Under the pieces are notes generated by a model. The model ran no database searches and was not told the DNA's origin. It worked only from the letters and a program-made list of their open reading frames with translations. A stretch of DNA of 64,000 nt. Origin: Polytrichum commune (taxonomy: Eukaryota; Streptophyta; Polytrichopsida; Polytrichales; Polytrichaceae). Of this stretch, positions 36,717-49,995 are shown one piece after another. Position numbers and translations under genes: made by a program. The DNA lies in contig OX485807.1 in assembly GCA_950295325.1 (NCBI GenBank), positions 44,484,440 through 44,548,439 on the forward strand, given 5' to 3'. The number at the start of each line of letters is the position of its first letter. Within the stretch, counting starts at the first letter, position 1.

Positions 36717-39700
36717 TCAGTAGTTTCGTTTATTTTTCTTCCTCTTGACTGTTATGGTCTTCTTTGGAGCTGGAGGACTCGACTCCTCAGAGTTGCTTCT
36801 CCTGCAGTACAACCAATTTGTCAAAATTCCAACCAACTTAAGAAGATTATAGAACACCATCAAAAGCTGGACAAGATTCTCTTGCAAGCAGATAACCAGA
36901 AATTTTTCAAGAGCTTTAACAGGATGAAAGGATGGAAGTGCTTACTCAGTGTTGCCCTTAAGATAATTCACAGCTTCCTGAGCAGCATACAATATCATTT
37001 TCTTGACCTACAAAATCACGCATACACAACTATTAATGTCAAATAACAGTTTCCGCCACCGAGCCAGATGCAGCTGAACTACTAGAAAGAAATTTAATAG
37101 CAAGAAGACAAGGTTGATGGCAAAGCACCTCAAGTTTGTCTTCTCTTGCTCTGTGGTCCATAGGTAGAAGTCGGAATTCTCCAGTCAAATGCACACATTC
37201 TTGAACATTCTCTGGAGACACAAAATCCAGAGCTACTTTGATGCAGGACTGCACCACACACATGATTTCCACCATCAGTTGCTAAGCAAACTCACAATTA
37301 CAAAGAAGCACTTATACACAACAGGATATTGAAGTCTAAAGAGAGTCAAACACTGACCTTCAGGTTGCGCACTTGATGTGGACAACCAGCAGGAATAAAC
37401 ACTGCTTCTTGATCATATTGCTCGAAAGTCCATGCCTCCACTCCTGCAAATGTTTAAGAGATATACTGTCATCAAAGTATGTGCACTGAAAGGAACATAA
37501 GCGTACTGCTTATGGTCATATTACTGCCTTGGTGCATCAAGATACACTCCCACCAACAAGATAGAGAAATCAAGAGATCTCAGATTTGACAAAATAGCAC
37601 ATATTTTTTATTGACAACAAGACAGTTTGCCAACTTAGATCTGCTTCTCTTGGCCTCACTTGACCTCCCTGTGAGAACAATCACTCCACCTTGCAGATGC
37701 AACGAATCTTCATCTAGATTCACATTGCGCTGGAAGTCTATGAGCTCTGGACTTACCATATTCATCTTTCAGCTGTCTCTTATGTTCTTCATCCAAGAAG
37801 AAACACTGATCATGAATGGGATGAGAGACCTGCAATCAAAGATGCCAAGGTCAATTAATTTCACATGTGCACAATCAGCACCTAGGATTGAAGCAAAAAG
37901 TATCATCTTGGGGATGGATAAAGCCTTACACCATCAATAGGTTGGTCATCATAATGTCGGAATTCTGCAACATGCTTCAATAGATACTCCTGCAGCTTGG
38001 GAACATCCTCTCGCCGGAATATATCCCATAAGGCTCCCCCATATGTTGAATCCACATCCAAGCTCCCATTTACATCAATATCCTCTCTATCAGATTCTTC
38101 CTCATCAGATTCTTCCTTCTGCACACCTCGTCTTTTGATAACCCTACCCCCCCTGCCTCGGACGACATTGTCAGTCTTTGACGATAACAAGCCTCCATTG
38201 GCATCAGCCCCATTGGTAAGCGCTGCTGATTCCTTCTTCTTTTTTCTTCTATACTTGCTCCGAAGTTTAGATAAGGTCCCCCTGACATCTTCCCCTAACT
38301 TCACCTCTTTTGAATGTGTTAAGACATTCACCTGCCACAATAAGAGGAACAAACACTGCATGTTATGTTTAAGACCATATCAGAACCTGTGGATGACTTG
38401 GCAATGCTTTTCTGAAACCACAAAAATAGACCAGCTGCAAGAAATGGAGTAATATTGACTCAGGCTTTGATGAAGCAATACCGCATCAGACATGTCGCAA
38501 TGCAACTTGGTCACTGAATCACCATATCCAAGCTCTTCTCGCAGACCATAAGCAATGTAAGTCTTTGGACCAAGATCTGGCTTAACTGCTTTCTTTGGAA
38601 GCTTGGTAGCTAGATTGAGGAGGCCTGCCTTTGGATCTGTATACTCTTGATAAGGTAAGGAGGCAAGAAATTCACCTCCATGCCGTGGAAGGCGAACTTC
38701 AAACTGCATTTGTGGGGGCCAGTCCTTAAGTTTGTACAAGATAGGCCACCCCTCAGATCTCTGAAAACACTTGTCCGAAAAAGGTTCTTGGTAGCCAGTA
38801 AAAAATTTATGAATGTTTATTTCCACCTGCACAGAATGGTGCCACATAAGATTGTAAATATGGACAAACCATACGAACTGATATTCAATTTTCAAAGCTT
38901 CTATTAATCTTCATCTTACCTCATTCCAATCAGCACAATCAATTGCATGTACAGTTACAGTATCTTCTTTGAATTTGGTTCTCGAAACTTTAGATTCTCG
39001 AAGCGCCCGCCACATAACCATAGGTTCCCAACTTAGACCAGAACAGCCTTTGTCCACATCTCGCACTATGACAGGTTCACCTTGCCTCCAGTGCTTTTGA
39101 AAATGAGAGAGTCCATTCTGTTCAGTATCCAATAGTGTTGGGCAGTACAGGAAGTTGTCAACACCACCCACACGATGAGCTGCCTTTCGCAAATTATTAT
39201 GCAGCTCATCACCAGTCAAAGCACACTCTGAGCAATGGCCACTACCCTCTTCCTCCAATACATCATAATCAGCCAGCAGATCTTCAACGTCTTTGACTAA
39301 TTGGGTCACCAAGTTCTGCTCAAATAATGTCTTCAATTTTAAAATATGCTCTCCACAACCACCCCTAATCTTTGGAGGACAGGGAATCCTCCCATCCTCA
39401 TGGACTACCCAGGGTGGTAAAACAATAGGTTCTCCTGAATCATCATATATGACTTGTATATCTCCTTGGGCTCTATGCTCCGCTGATTTAGCTTGTTCCT
39501 CAACATCATTCATGACTTCAGTACCCTCTCCTTTCTCAACTAATGTGATAGTTGCATCAGCTGGATCTGTTGGCTTAGCATGCTCTTCAATGCCATCCTT
39601 GAAATCAGTTGCTTCTCCTTTCTTGATTGATGCAGTGGTTGCATCTGCTAGCTCTGGTGACTTAACTTGTTCTTCAATGCGTTCCTTGACTTCAATTGTC

Positions 39701-42700
39701 TCTGTTTTTTCAACTGAAGTGGTGGTTGCATCTGCTAGCTCTGCTGGCTTGGCCTGTTCTTCAATGCCTTCCTTGACTTCAATTGTCTCTGTTTTTTCAA
39801 CTGAAGTGGTGGTTGCAACTGCTAGCTCTGCTGGCTTGGCCTGTTCTTCAATGCCTTCCTTGACTTCAATTGTCTCTGTTTTTTCAACTGAAGTGGTGGT
39901 TGCATCTGCTAGCTCTGCTGGCTTGGCCTGTTCTTCAATGCCTTCCTTGACTTCAATTATCTCTGTTTTTTCAACTGAAGTGGTGGTTGCATCTGCTAGC
40001 TCTGCTGACTTAGCCTGTTCTTCAATGCGTTCCTTGACTTCAATTGTCTCTGTTTTTTCAACTGAAGTGGTGGTTGCATCTGCTAGCTCTGCTGACTTGG
40101 ACTGTTCTTCAATGCGTTCCTTGACTTCAATTGTCTCTGTTTTTTCAACTGAAGTGGTGGTTGCATCTGCTAGCTCTGCTGACTTGGCCTGTTCTTCAAT
40201 GCGTTCCTTGACTTCAATTGTCTCTGTTTTTTCAACTGAAGTGGTGGTTGCATCTGCTAGCTCTGCTGACTTGGCCTGTTCTTCAATGCCACACTTGGAT
40301 TGGGTTGTCTCTCCTTTCTCAACTGGGGTGGTGATGCCATCCGGTAGCTCTGCTGTCATAGCTCGTTCCTCAATGACACCCTTCAGTTCAGTTGCATTCT
40401 CATTCTCACTTAATGCAGTTGTTGCAACTGCTCGCTCTGTGGATATTTCTTCAACTGCACTCAGCTCTCTGTGCTCCATACTAACAACTTCAGACTGCTT
40501 GGCATTCAAAGACACTGGAATATCTTGTTCCATGTCACAGGCTTCAACATTCTCTTCCTTCAGCAGCTTGGAATCTAAAATATCTTGTTCCATGTCACAG
40601 GCATCACCATTCTCTTCCTTCGGCAGCTTGGAATCTAGAATATCTTGTTCCATGTCACAGGCATCACCATTCTCTTCCTTCGGCAGCTTGGAATCTACAA
40701 TATCTTCTTCCATGTCACAGGCATCAACATTCTCTTCCTTCGGCAGTTTAAAATCTGGCACTCTTATCTTCTTGTCAGACTTGTTGTCCTTGTTTTCAGT
40801 TTGTTCTTTCGCAGGCTCATCCAATAGCTCTGTCATATGTACTTCCTCCACAGTCGCCCGTTCTTCTTCCCTGACCAGATTCTCTACAGATTCCACTCTC
40901 TGCAGCCCCCCCTTGTTTTCATCTGCCACCTTCTCATTTACAGGCTTGCCAGTAACCTGGTGCCCTGATTCTGCTGGGAGATCCTCTTCCTCATCCATGT
41001 CTAAATCGTCTTTATTCTTCATCTCAGAATGTTGTTGTGCAGACTCTGCTTGGTCTCCACCCGGTTGCTGTCCCATGCGTAGCTCACTACAGCAGCTCAG
41101 GCATAAGTCATAGGTGCACCCACAGCTTTCGGTACCGTCACAGCTCCGAAAGTAGTCTACTATTGAGGTACTACAATTGTTACTGTACCCAAATTGCCAA
41201 ATGAAACGATTGTCAGATAAATTTAAGAATGCCAAACTGGAGCAAACTTTTGACTTCTGAAGAGACTCATTCAAACTAGTTGAGTTCATTGCTCATAGAG
41301 AGCATAATACACTTACAAAGAACAAAAGAAAACACAACACAAAATGTAAACATACCAAGCCTGTAGACATAAAAACTCGGGAGTCTGGTGCGGAGCACCT
41401 CTACTGTATTTTCTAGCACCAACAGTATCAAAGAAAGAGCAAGAACCAAAGCTTATTCTAGTACCAGTATATGCGCTCATTTAGAGGTACTCCTGCAACC
41501 GGGACCTCCACATTTTTTTTCCCTGCGTCATTCACACTTCATGAGTTTGCACTTCACAAGATACTAGAGGTTTTAACACACATTACAAAAAAATTCTTAG
41601 ATATTCATAAGAGCACCGCTCAATACAATCTGTTGTTTCCAAAATACCTTGGATTTTGCACTCAATTTTCAACTCCTCGCTCTGTTCTTTTTCAATCTGC
41701 TGCAAAACAGGGAGGACTTTTGCAAGCATGTACTTGAACAATTTGCTTTCCTCCTCGTGGGTTTTTTCCACCTTCTTCTGCTCCCAAAACCCAGCCCCAA
41801 AGCAACAAGTTCTTAGATTCACCACCTCAAGAAGAAAAAATGAAGCTCACTGAATAAGAGTGGTGCACAAAACTCACCCTCACAGGTCCACTTGTACGGA
41901 GGCAAGACTTGCAATTGCAGTTGCCTTTGCAGAATGGGCATTCTTTCTCTACATCTGCCTCTGTCAGGAGAGGGTACCTGTATGATTACCACATACCTTT
42001 GTCAGAAGAACTTAAAGGAATAGAGGAATTCAACAGTACAGTGTAACAAATATAAACCTTGCTGAGACCAGAACCATACCAGTTCCTAATACATGGAGTA
42101 CAATATCGCTTTGTACCACATTTTCCACAGAAGACCACACGACATTTGTCATTCCTTTGGCATTGATGACACATTCTGCTCCCAGGCCGTTCCTCTTCCT
42201 TCTCAACCAGCGCCCATTGTTTGCCCTACCAATACATTCAGTAATAGATAATCAGCCTTACATGTTCCTCCAATATGCATTCCTTTGGAGCTCTCTTTGC
42301 TTTTAGCTCTAATACTTCAACCCAGTCACAAAAACAAGAGTCTCAGTGAGGATTGAATGACAACAAGCCCTACAAAATCACCACAAGAACAGTTCATTGT
42401 AGATGATCTAGATTGTGAGATGCAGAAAGCAGTACCAAGACTATAGATCCCATCTATGGATCTACACATATATCGACAGAAGCTATCTTTCGGCCACTCT
42501 AGATATTAGTTATTGGCTCTTCCCTGATCCTCCACATAATATTTACATCCCCACAGCTTTCCCTTTGCAACTAAGCATCGATGTAACATCAAAACGATCC
42601 TTGACAGCAATCCAAAACAAGAAACAGAAAATGTTCCATCTACAACACATATCATCATCCACAAATTAGAGAGGTACGAATAATACTACAAGCACAAGTG

Positions 42701-43611
42701 CACCAGACCTCTTTTTTCCTAACCTCGGTTCTGATAGAGTTCTTTTTCTTCTTCACAACTTTGGTCTCGTCCTCCTCGTCTGATTCCTCCTCTCTCAAGA
42801 TTTTTCGGCCCCGTTGGCCACCACCATTGCCATCTTCATCTCCTCCCTTCACAATTTTGTCATCACTGTCATTCCCGTTCGCTGCTGAGTCTTTCTTCAC
42901 CACCTTCTGCTGCAGCTTTTTCGTGCTGGTTTCCTCAACCTTGGTGGTCACTTCCTTTTTCACAGATTTCCGTGATGATGTCTGATTACCATCCTTGCTC
43001 TTGACAACATCTTCTTTTACCACTTTGCCATTGGTCTGGGTGGTGGTTGATGTCTCCTTGCCATCAACAAGCTTCACTTCTCCACTTATGGTTTTCCTTC
43101 GATTGATGACCTTCTCATCATCAATGGCAGGATGAATGACCTCTGCAGTGTAGCTAACCCTGGAAGATCTCTTGCGAAGACTTCGAACTCCACCCTCTCC
43201 ACCACCACCAGCCTTGTTGTCTCCCTCCTTCTCTTCATTCATCTGTTCATCATTGTCGGATTCTAGAACTACCACAGGATCCCTTTTCCTTGGCGCTCCG
43301 TTCTGTTTCCTCATTTTCTCCTCAGGCAGTGCAACATCCGATGTGGAATGTCTTCTCTTACGACCGTTGGAGCCTCCTTTAGAGGCATGCTTGTTTGTAG
43401 CATGCTTAGCACAGAACCTGTTATTTTCCAGCTTCGGTTGAGTACACCTCCATTGTTTGCCATCATTCCTCGTGCATCGTGTGTCGCCCTCAGCATCTGG
43501 ATGCGCTTGCGCCTGGGCAACCTCGTAGCTTTTCCCATCGATATTTTTCCCCGAGTCTTTGGATAGGCCATCTTTCAAACGATGATCGGCCTTTCCACCT
43601 TCTGTCGTCAT
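36717..43611 (-). CDS. JMJ25-like: JmjC histone demethylase, KDM3/JMJ25 type, with WRC and RING-like domains
   Basis: Predicted Fe(II)/2-oxoglutarate-dependent H3K9 demethylase of the plant KDM3 group (IBM1/JMJ25), acting in the nucleus. Exons, in transcript order: 43611-42724, 42225-42080, 41977-41878, 41777-41648, 41522-41465, 41182-38920, 38826-38482, 38331-37930, 37829-37757, 37443-37358, 37248-37129, 37007-36946, 36801-36717. They total 1585 residues with every phase consistent. A WRC motif (Cys46, Cys56, Cys67, His70) is followed by Lys-rich low complexity. The RING-like region starts [19 protein letters not shown] (from about 315) and ends [14 protein letters not shown] (about 440). 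An acidic repeat insert follows, then the JmjC domain with iron ligands His1304, Asp1306 and His1491. The family mark [20 protein letters not shown] is present. Exon 1 could instead end at 42709, and exon 5 has a second in-frame acceptor. An in-frame TGA upstream supports the start. Confidence 0.92.
39480..40370 (-). repeat. 29-residue coding repeat array in the demethylase
   Basis: Within exon 6, about ten units of 87 bp encode a 29-residue unit with the core [20 protein letters not shown] followed by TETIEVKE. The middle seven (about 39670-40290) are almost identical at DNA level; the outer ones have diverged. Units are acidic and alanine/threonine-rich and likely to be disordered or weakly helical. 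The length is a whole number of codons, so copy changes keep the frame. Confidence 0.9.
40510..40760 (-). repeat. 20-residue coding repeat array in the demethylase
   Basis: Four to five units of 60 bp encode variants of [19 protein letters not shown]. They lie N-terminal to the 29-residue array in the same exon. Two adjacent units are nearly identical at DNA level, showing recent duplication. Confidence 0.88.
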
Positions 43612-43641
43612 TTTGTACGCAGATCTTCGACGACCGACTCC

Positions 43642-43650
43642 TCAAACCAT
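43642..43650 (-). other. two-codon upstream ORF before the demethylase
   Basis: ATG GTT TGA lies in the same frame, 13 codons upstream of the demethylase start. It supplies the in-frame stop that fixes the start. If transcribed, it is a minimal upstream reading frame that could slow initiation. The transcript start is not known. Confidence 0.4.
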
Positions 43651-46600
43651 CGAGGTTCCTCCACAGTAGTAATTATTATCAAACTGCGCTCACATCACAT
43701 TACAAACAATATTACTCGCCATGTTCGTCTGTACATTGCCCTTCTAGAACCAAGACTTGTATCACAGCTATGTCTGGCTGGCTGGCTGGCTGGCCTCTCC
43801 TTACGGTTGAAGAATTCGGTACTTCCCGCTGACCCACGCACACAAAGCAATTTTCTAGAAGCCAACAAACAACCCGCCTCCTATTCCAAATTGTAACTAG
43901 ACAAAGCTGAAGGGCTTCAGAATGCAGTTTCGTCCGCGCTACCATCTCTCTTAAACCACAAGAACGAATTCAGAGAAACTCCCGCTCTAAATCACACAAA
44001 ACTTCCCCCGCCAAAAAAGGATTCAAGCTCCTTTCCACCACCACATTCGCACTACTTGACCCTTCGTCTGCTACACTCACTGCTCACATACAACCCTCGA
44101 ATCGAAGCGCATCCCTCAAGCCTAATTCCAATCAAGCCGCGACCAGGGGTTTCACCCTGATCGAGGCTCTCTCAAACCCCAGCCAAATCCTATAACCAGC
44201 ACACTCTCTCCCTCCCTCTCTCACAACCTACATAACACAGCCTTCAAAGCTATAAAGAAAGCACATCACAACCCCAAGCAACAACATAACACACCACGCC
44301 TCTGAAAAACTTACCCCAAACTCTCACTCTCCTGCCTAACCCCATAGCAACACATCTCCTCCCACACATAAACATCCAATTTCCAACCACCAAAGTAGTA
44401 CTCTACCTACCACTACTACAACAACCATCCATCCACAGCCCCTTCAAATCCTCCCTCACTCCACCACACATACAAGAAGCCGCCGCCACCACCACCACCA
44501 CCACAAGCGGCCAAGCCACAGCCCAAACCACATCACCACCACGCTTTTCCCAACACACACACACATACACACGCACCTTGAATCTGTCAAGCATCCGCCG
44601 CTCCTAATCCTCCACGCAACGCAAAACCGAAACACCATAAAACAGCAAAACCCTCGCAGCCCCGCCCCGCCCCTGACGAAACCCCGTGAGCGGCCGCACC
44701 ACCTCAGATCGTTCCTCTCTGCTCCGTCAATCTCTGTCGGCCGCTCGCAATTCGCAGCTCCTGCACATCGAGACACATCCAATCTGACCCACCACCAACA
44801 CTCATCCCCTCGCGGCCTTGAAGCTTGAAACCCTCGTCGTCGGGAAGAGATCCCATGCCCTTGCCTTACCCTACCCTTCTTTGCCCCTTCTTCTACGGCG
44901 GTCTGTTCATCTCTCCGCCCCTTAAAAAACTCTCCCTCTCTCCCTCACCCTTTTAGTAGATCAAATTAGGTGTCTTTGTCTGCATGTTTCCATTTATTCT
45001 TTCTCCCCTTTCCGGCCCGTAATCCTCCCCCAGCGCGAGAGTAATGTAGCCCATCCTCCTCGCCAAATTAACATTAAAAATCCGTCGTGCCTCCCAGTTT
45101 AAACTTACCACCTCGTTGGCGCATCTGCTTTTGTCGCGTATTTAATCGCAGCTGTGAATCCGAGTTGTTCGTTTAGCAAGCTTACGCTTTGCGAAATGTG
45201 CAGCCGCTGATGATGGTTTGGCAGCGGCGTGGTATTTAATTCCCGTGTCGTCGTTGGTGTTGTTGTCATCGTTGTTATTGTGGGTCAGGTAGGAGTTGGG
45301 TTCATGTGGGTTTTTGTTATTTCATTCAAGGTTTGTGGGTTTTGGGTTATTTGATTCGAGGTTGTGGGTTTTTGTTATTTGATTCGAGGTTGTGGGTTTT
45401 AAGGTTTAATGGGTATAGTGTGGGTGACAGATGCCCAACGTCGGCGTCATGGCGGTGGTTTTAATGTCGTGAGGGTTTTTGCTAATTTAAGAAGGGAGAT
45501 CGCAACTTCAGTTTCGAGTGCTTGAAGTGGTGGTGGTGGTAGTGATGGTAGTAAGTTTAGGTTTTAAGTTTCAGGGTTGGAAGCTGGGATTGGGGGGTTT
45601 TTTTTTGCCTCCCTTTCCTTTTTGCGAAAATGGTGGGTTGCCTTTATATGATCGGAGTTGGAATGATGGAGGAGGCGAGCAGCAAGGTATTCTTGTTGCT
45701 TTCAATACTTAAATTGGGCGCCATGGTGGTGAGATCATGCGTGGATTGGGGTTGTGTTGTTAGTAATGGTGGTCGAGGAGCTGAATTTGGAAGGGACGAT
45801 CGAGATTGTATATATAATGAGAGACACGGGATTTGCAGGTTGGCTTGGATTCATTTGAGCTTTAGGAATGTTTGGTGCTTGTAAGTGTGATATGGGGGAT
45901 GTGGGGAGTGGGTGTTGGGTGGAAAGATCACGGTAAGTTGGCAACCCCCTTATCTGATTGGAGTATGTGAATAAGGAGAGGGTTTTCCTTTGCAAGCAGC
46001 AATGGAAATGGAATTGTCGTTGTTGTGTTTGTTGTAGTTGTCGTTGTTGGGGTTTTTTCTTTTTTTGGGTAACATGGGAACCGACTCTCCCCTCCACACC
46101 CAGTCATAAATTGCCAAATAGGTAGTGAGACTTCCCATCATCACCTACACCGCACTTGTCGCAGGCTTTATAAGGTTGAAACTTGAGGCAAAGTTGAACG
46201 AAGACCTTTGGATGGTGGGTCAAGTAGTAAGTATCGTTCCATGCATACATCTGGACCAAAAGTATTCATAAATATATATATGTATGTATATAAGACATGT
46301 TTTTTTAAAGTATATATATGCACGAGAGCGAGAGAGAGAGAGAGAGGATTTCTTCTTGCACTCCCAGCTGTGGAACTTAACGATTCCACAGCATCGTCAC
46401 CTCTAAATGGTCAATTGTGGAGAAACCGACGTGCGTCCCCTGCCCTAAATTCACAACTTAATAAAGGGACTACCAAATAGTTCAAGGCCACTATGAAAGC
46501 GTGTGTGGCCGTGACCTAGGACATGATCATGATGTTGTGAGCTCAGCATTTTCATTGTGTTGGTTGAATGCCCAAGTAAGGCCCAGTAGTAGCTTCTATT

Positions 46601-47497
46601 ACTTGAACCGATCCCGTGCTTATTAATTATCCACCTTCACAAAAAGGGTTCCCTCATCAAACCCCCACACAGACTCCTACCATGTAGAACTCTCTCTCTC
46701 TCTCTCGCAGCTCCTCCTTGTGGCAAAGTCAAAACCAAAAAAAAAGGCAAGTCTTATAAGTAAAGGAGATTGTTAAATCGACCATGGAGGTGTCATGTGA
46801 CCTGTGAAAAGTTTCAACGATTCTAGGCATAAACTAAACTGCAAAGAAAGAGGAAGCGCAATTAGATACCTTTGTGGTCGTTTTACCAAAACTACATGGC
46901 CGATTTAACAACCCCAACTTAAGTGAATTATCGCCTGCTCACGCTCTTTGTGGCTGCCAGTTCCTCGGCCTCTCCACACCCCATCCCTACCTACTATGTA
47001 GTACTACTAACTGTACTAGCTAGCCTCCCTCCTGTTTTTTCTTAATTTAGGAAAAGGGCAGTCGGAATCCGATCTCATCAAAGCCGGGGGCAGGATGTTC
47101 TTGTAAACACACAGTTGAGTTGTTTGTGGTGGGTAATGAGCCATTTTCTGTCCGAGTCACACTCAGTTGGGTACGAAGTTATAGGTGTAGGTCCGTATAC
47201 GAGGGTTAGTAGTGGCAATGAATGTCCTCTCGCTGCTAGGGTTTATCCTAGGGTTTAAGAAGTATTATATCATGGGGAGCCCGGGAACATACTTCAATGA
47301 TTATACACAACAGGTTTCATCATCCGAGTCGTCGTGATGATGGTCGAGAGGAGGTATTTGGAAGGCGGAAGTGGACTTTCTTTTCCGAGCCCGGGCCCCG
47401 AGTAAGTTAAAGGGGGTGGTGATGACTGACAGCTGATGAGGGAATCCCCTGTAGTCTCTCCAAATCAATGCACGGGGTTGCAGATCCCACCAGCTGC
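43651..47497. other. demethylase upstream region and gene-free DNA
   Basis: 43651-44900 is C- and CT-rich with short CCA/CAC runs. On the minus strand 'ttcaaggtgcgtg' near 44580 could be a leader splice donor, so a non-coding first exon at about 44590-44850 is possible. 45200-46100 is G/T-rich with no supported gene. Simple repeats occur at 43769-43790 (GGCT units), 46263-46292 (TA-rich) and 46326-46346 (GA). Nothing else is recognised. Confidence 0.45.
45316..45405 (+). repeat. short tandem repeat, about 30 bp, three copies
   Basis: The word 'gttatttgattcgaggttgt' followed by 'gggttt' occurs three times in a row, the first copy with two changes. Confidence 0.85.
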
Positions 47498-47960
47498 TTA
47501 GTTACAGAGGAACCGGCCGAGTTTAAAGAGAAGTAACCAGTTGAAGTTCCAGATTTCAGGAAAATTTACCAGCCGGTTTAGAGGAATCTGTGGAATATAC
47601 CTTGAATCGGTAAAGAGGGAGAAACCCCCGAAAGAACGCACTCTATGATCAGGGAGAACTGGCAGTTAGTTACAGATGAACCAGTTGAGTTTGAGTAATA
47701 ACCAGTTGAAGTTCAAGACTTCAGGAGAATTACCAATCACTTTAGAGGAATCTATGGAATAACCCTCAAATTAATATAGAAAAACCAAAGGATGTCAACA
47801 TGTAACCAGTTGGACTTGTAAACACTAGGATCTCAACCGATTATGCCCCAAAATCTCCCCAATCACTGGATCACACAGCCTGATGCATGCAACCGCCGGT
47901 TGGACTTAGAAACATTCGGCGATTTTGACCGACGATTATGCCCCCAACACTGCTCCGAAT
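47498..47960 (+). repeat. dispersed repeat R1, three copies or parts
   Basis: A partial copy (47498-47640), a full copy (47651-47870) and an end fragment (47887-47960) lie side by side. The family pattern is 'agttacagatgaaccggttg', then 'aataaccagttgaagttc', 'tttagaggaatctatggaat', 'aaccagttggacttg', 'aacactaggat', 'gaccgattatgccc' and an end near 'ccccggacactgggc'. No coding capacity. Type unknown: I see no clear terminal inverted repeats. Confidence 0.8.
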
Positions 47961-48252
47961 CACATGGGCGTTTTCAGTTGAAAGTGTTGTGTGTTGGTTG
48001 TGTGGTTTTTGTTTTGAATCTCTCATGTGGTAGCGTAGCTTTGGTGGTTTGGGTTTTGGAAAAGTGGAGTGTGATGGGGCGAGTCTAATTTTGTTACACT
48101 CAATTTTGCTGACTCAGTCTCGTGTGAGGCACCCAACTGGCTGCTTGCTTGAGTGGTCACATGCGCACTGCCCTAATTTCACTTTATTTTGGGGAGGGGT
48201 GGTGGCATGCATCCAACTACTTAGGTATATATAGTGTCAATGAGGAGAGTCC

Positions 48253-48279
48253 TAAGTAAGTAAGTAAGTAAGTAAGTAT
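48253..48279 (+). repeat. AAGT microsatellite
   Basis: About six tandem copies of the tetranucleotide 'aagt' follow 'gtccta'. Confidence 0.9.
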
Positions 48280-48448
48280 AAAACTATACCTTGGAAATAC
48301 ATCTTAAGCCACGAGGAGAAGATGAACGCATGAAATGACATAAATGTAAAAGCGAAACGAGGGAATTAGATAAAGAGGCGCAGTGCTGTATGGACCTGGC
48401 GACAAGTGTTCTCTTTGCAATCAATTGTGTATGGAGACCTTGAAAGTC

Positions 48449-48715
48449 AATGGACGGGAGAAACCGACTGCTAGTTACAGATGAACTGGTTGAGTTTGAG
48501 AGTAAATAACCAGTTAGAAGATCAAGACTCCAGGAAAATTATCCATTGGTTGAGAAGAATCTATGGAATATGCCTCAATTCAGTAAAAGGAAAACCCCCC
48601 GAAAGATCAAAACATCGTGTCACCCACCGGTTGGACTTAGACCCAACTCGGATTTTGATCGATCAAAGTCAAGCTTCACATCCAACTTATGATTATGTCA
48701 CTCGTGCTCCGTAAC
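48449..48715 (+). repeat. dispersed repeat R1 copy
   Basis: Runs from 'gggagaaaccgactgctagt' to 'gattatgtcactcgtgctcc' with the family's internal words in order. Confidence 0.75.
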
Positions 48716-49774
48716 TCTAAGTTGGCATATTGCACCCTAGCTATAGTGGATGAATACCCTCTGCGTACGTTGAAATCATAGGAAGCTTGATGAGCGCATA
48801 ATAGTAAGCATTGTACAAACAAGGGAATGAATAAATGGGCAGTGTACGTCTCTCTCTCTTTCTCTCTATATATATATAGATGTAACCTACTTGGATGGAC
48901 CTAACAAGTTTTATTCCCTTTGAAAATCCAAATGGTACTACTACATAACTTAATGCAAACTAATATATAAGTTCATACATATATATATCCGCATCCAACT
49001 TATCTCACTTGTCAGCAGGCCGGCTTCATGCGCACCTTTATTAGGTACAGGGGTGGCTTGAGTTAAACTTGTTGGTGTGCATGGAAATTGTTGACCAAAT
49101 TAGCGAGAAAAGCATATAGTATGCATGAATTTTCACGCCGGCCCCTTGCTTGAAAGGGGTTGGAGTTTCTATTATCATTATCATATGCATGAATCAAGCA
49201 CTAGTGTGATAAAAAGTCGTCTAGATGGCCACCATTGTGGGTTTCACAAGTCACATTGGCAAGTGAGAATATACTATTGTCGTAGATGAGCAGACCTCTC
49301 ATCCATCCAACGTTTTATTAAAAAGAAAAAGAAGAAAAGAATTGATCTCATATAAGTTTGTTGAATGACTTCGCTATTAACACAAAGAGTCCTTGCAGAC
49401 AATCGTCACTGGAAGGACTTTGCAAATCTACCGTTGTGTTAGATTTGCATATTTCTTTCCAGCGAAGTAGGTCAATGAATGACCCATGGGCTTATATGCT
49501 TGTAGCACACGGTTTGGGGAAATTAAAGGAGATCAGACATTTCCAGCGAATTCCAGTGTCAAATCGACCAAACACTTTGAGCCTCCTATTTGTAGGGCTT
49601 TTTATGTTGGATGAATGGAGGAGGGGACAGGCTCGCACCATTATTGCTGCTTGATAATTTTCCTCTCTCTCTCCCTCTCATCACTCCTTTAGCATATTCC
49701 AACTTATTTCACTTGTGTGGGTATTAATTAAGTAGACATCCCACCCCTGCCTTGCGTCGGCATTCAGAGCAGTC

Positions 49775-49995
49775 TAGTCTCGCCAGGGAGATTTCTGGGC
49801 ACAATTGCTCAAGATTTCTAGCGTTTCCAAGTCCGACCAGTTACATGTCCTGATCTTTCGGCTCCTCTTTAATTAAAATCGAGGCATATTCTCTAGATTC
49901 CTCAGAAACGATGGGTAAATTTTCGCCCAAAGTCTTGAACTTCAACAGGTTATTTTCTCTCAAACTAACTCAACCAGTTCATCTGTAACTTAATT
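49775..49995 (-). repeat. dispersed repeat R1, reverse copy
   Basis: Inverted relative to the other copies: 'ctaactcaaccagttcatct' and 'gcgtttccaagtccgaccag' are the reverse complements of the family's start and middle. Confidence 0.75.

Noticed and set aside
39293-41113. 606-codon plus-strand frame opposite the demethylase repeats
   Set aside because: It is the mirror of the coding repeat arrays: the periodic units have no stops in this antisense frame. Its sequence is repetitive Ser/Val/Ala with no family resemblance, while the minus strand fits KDM3 exons.
48481-48714. Plus-strand frames in the R1 repeats (also at 54951-55175 and, minus strand, 57985-58275) as a protein family
   Set aside because: The frames share words such as LDLETLGS only because the DNA repeats. 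They are broken at different places, and no copy has a long intact frame.
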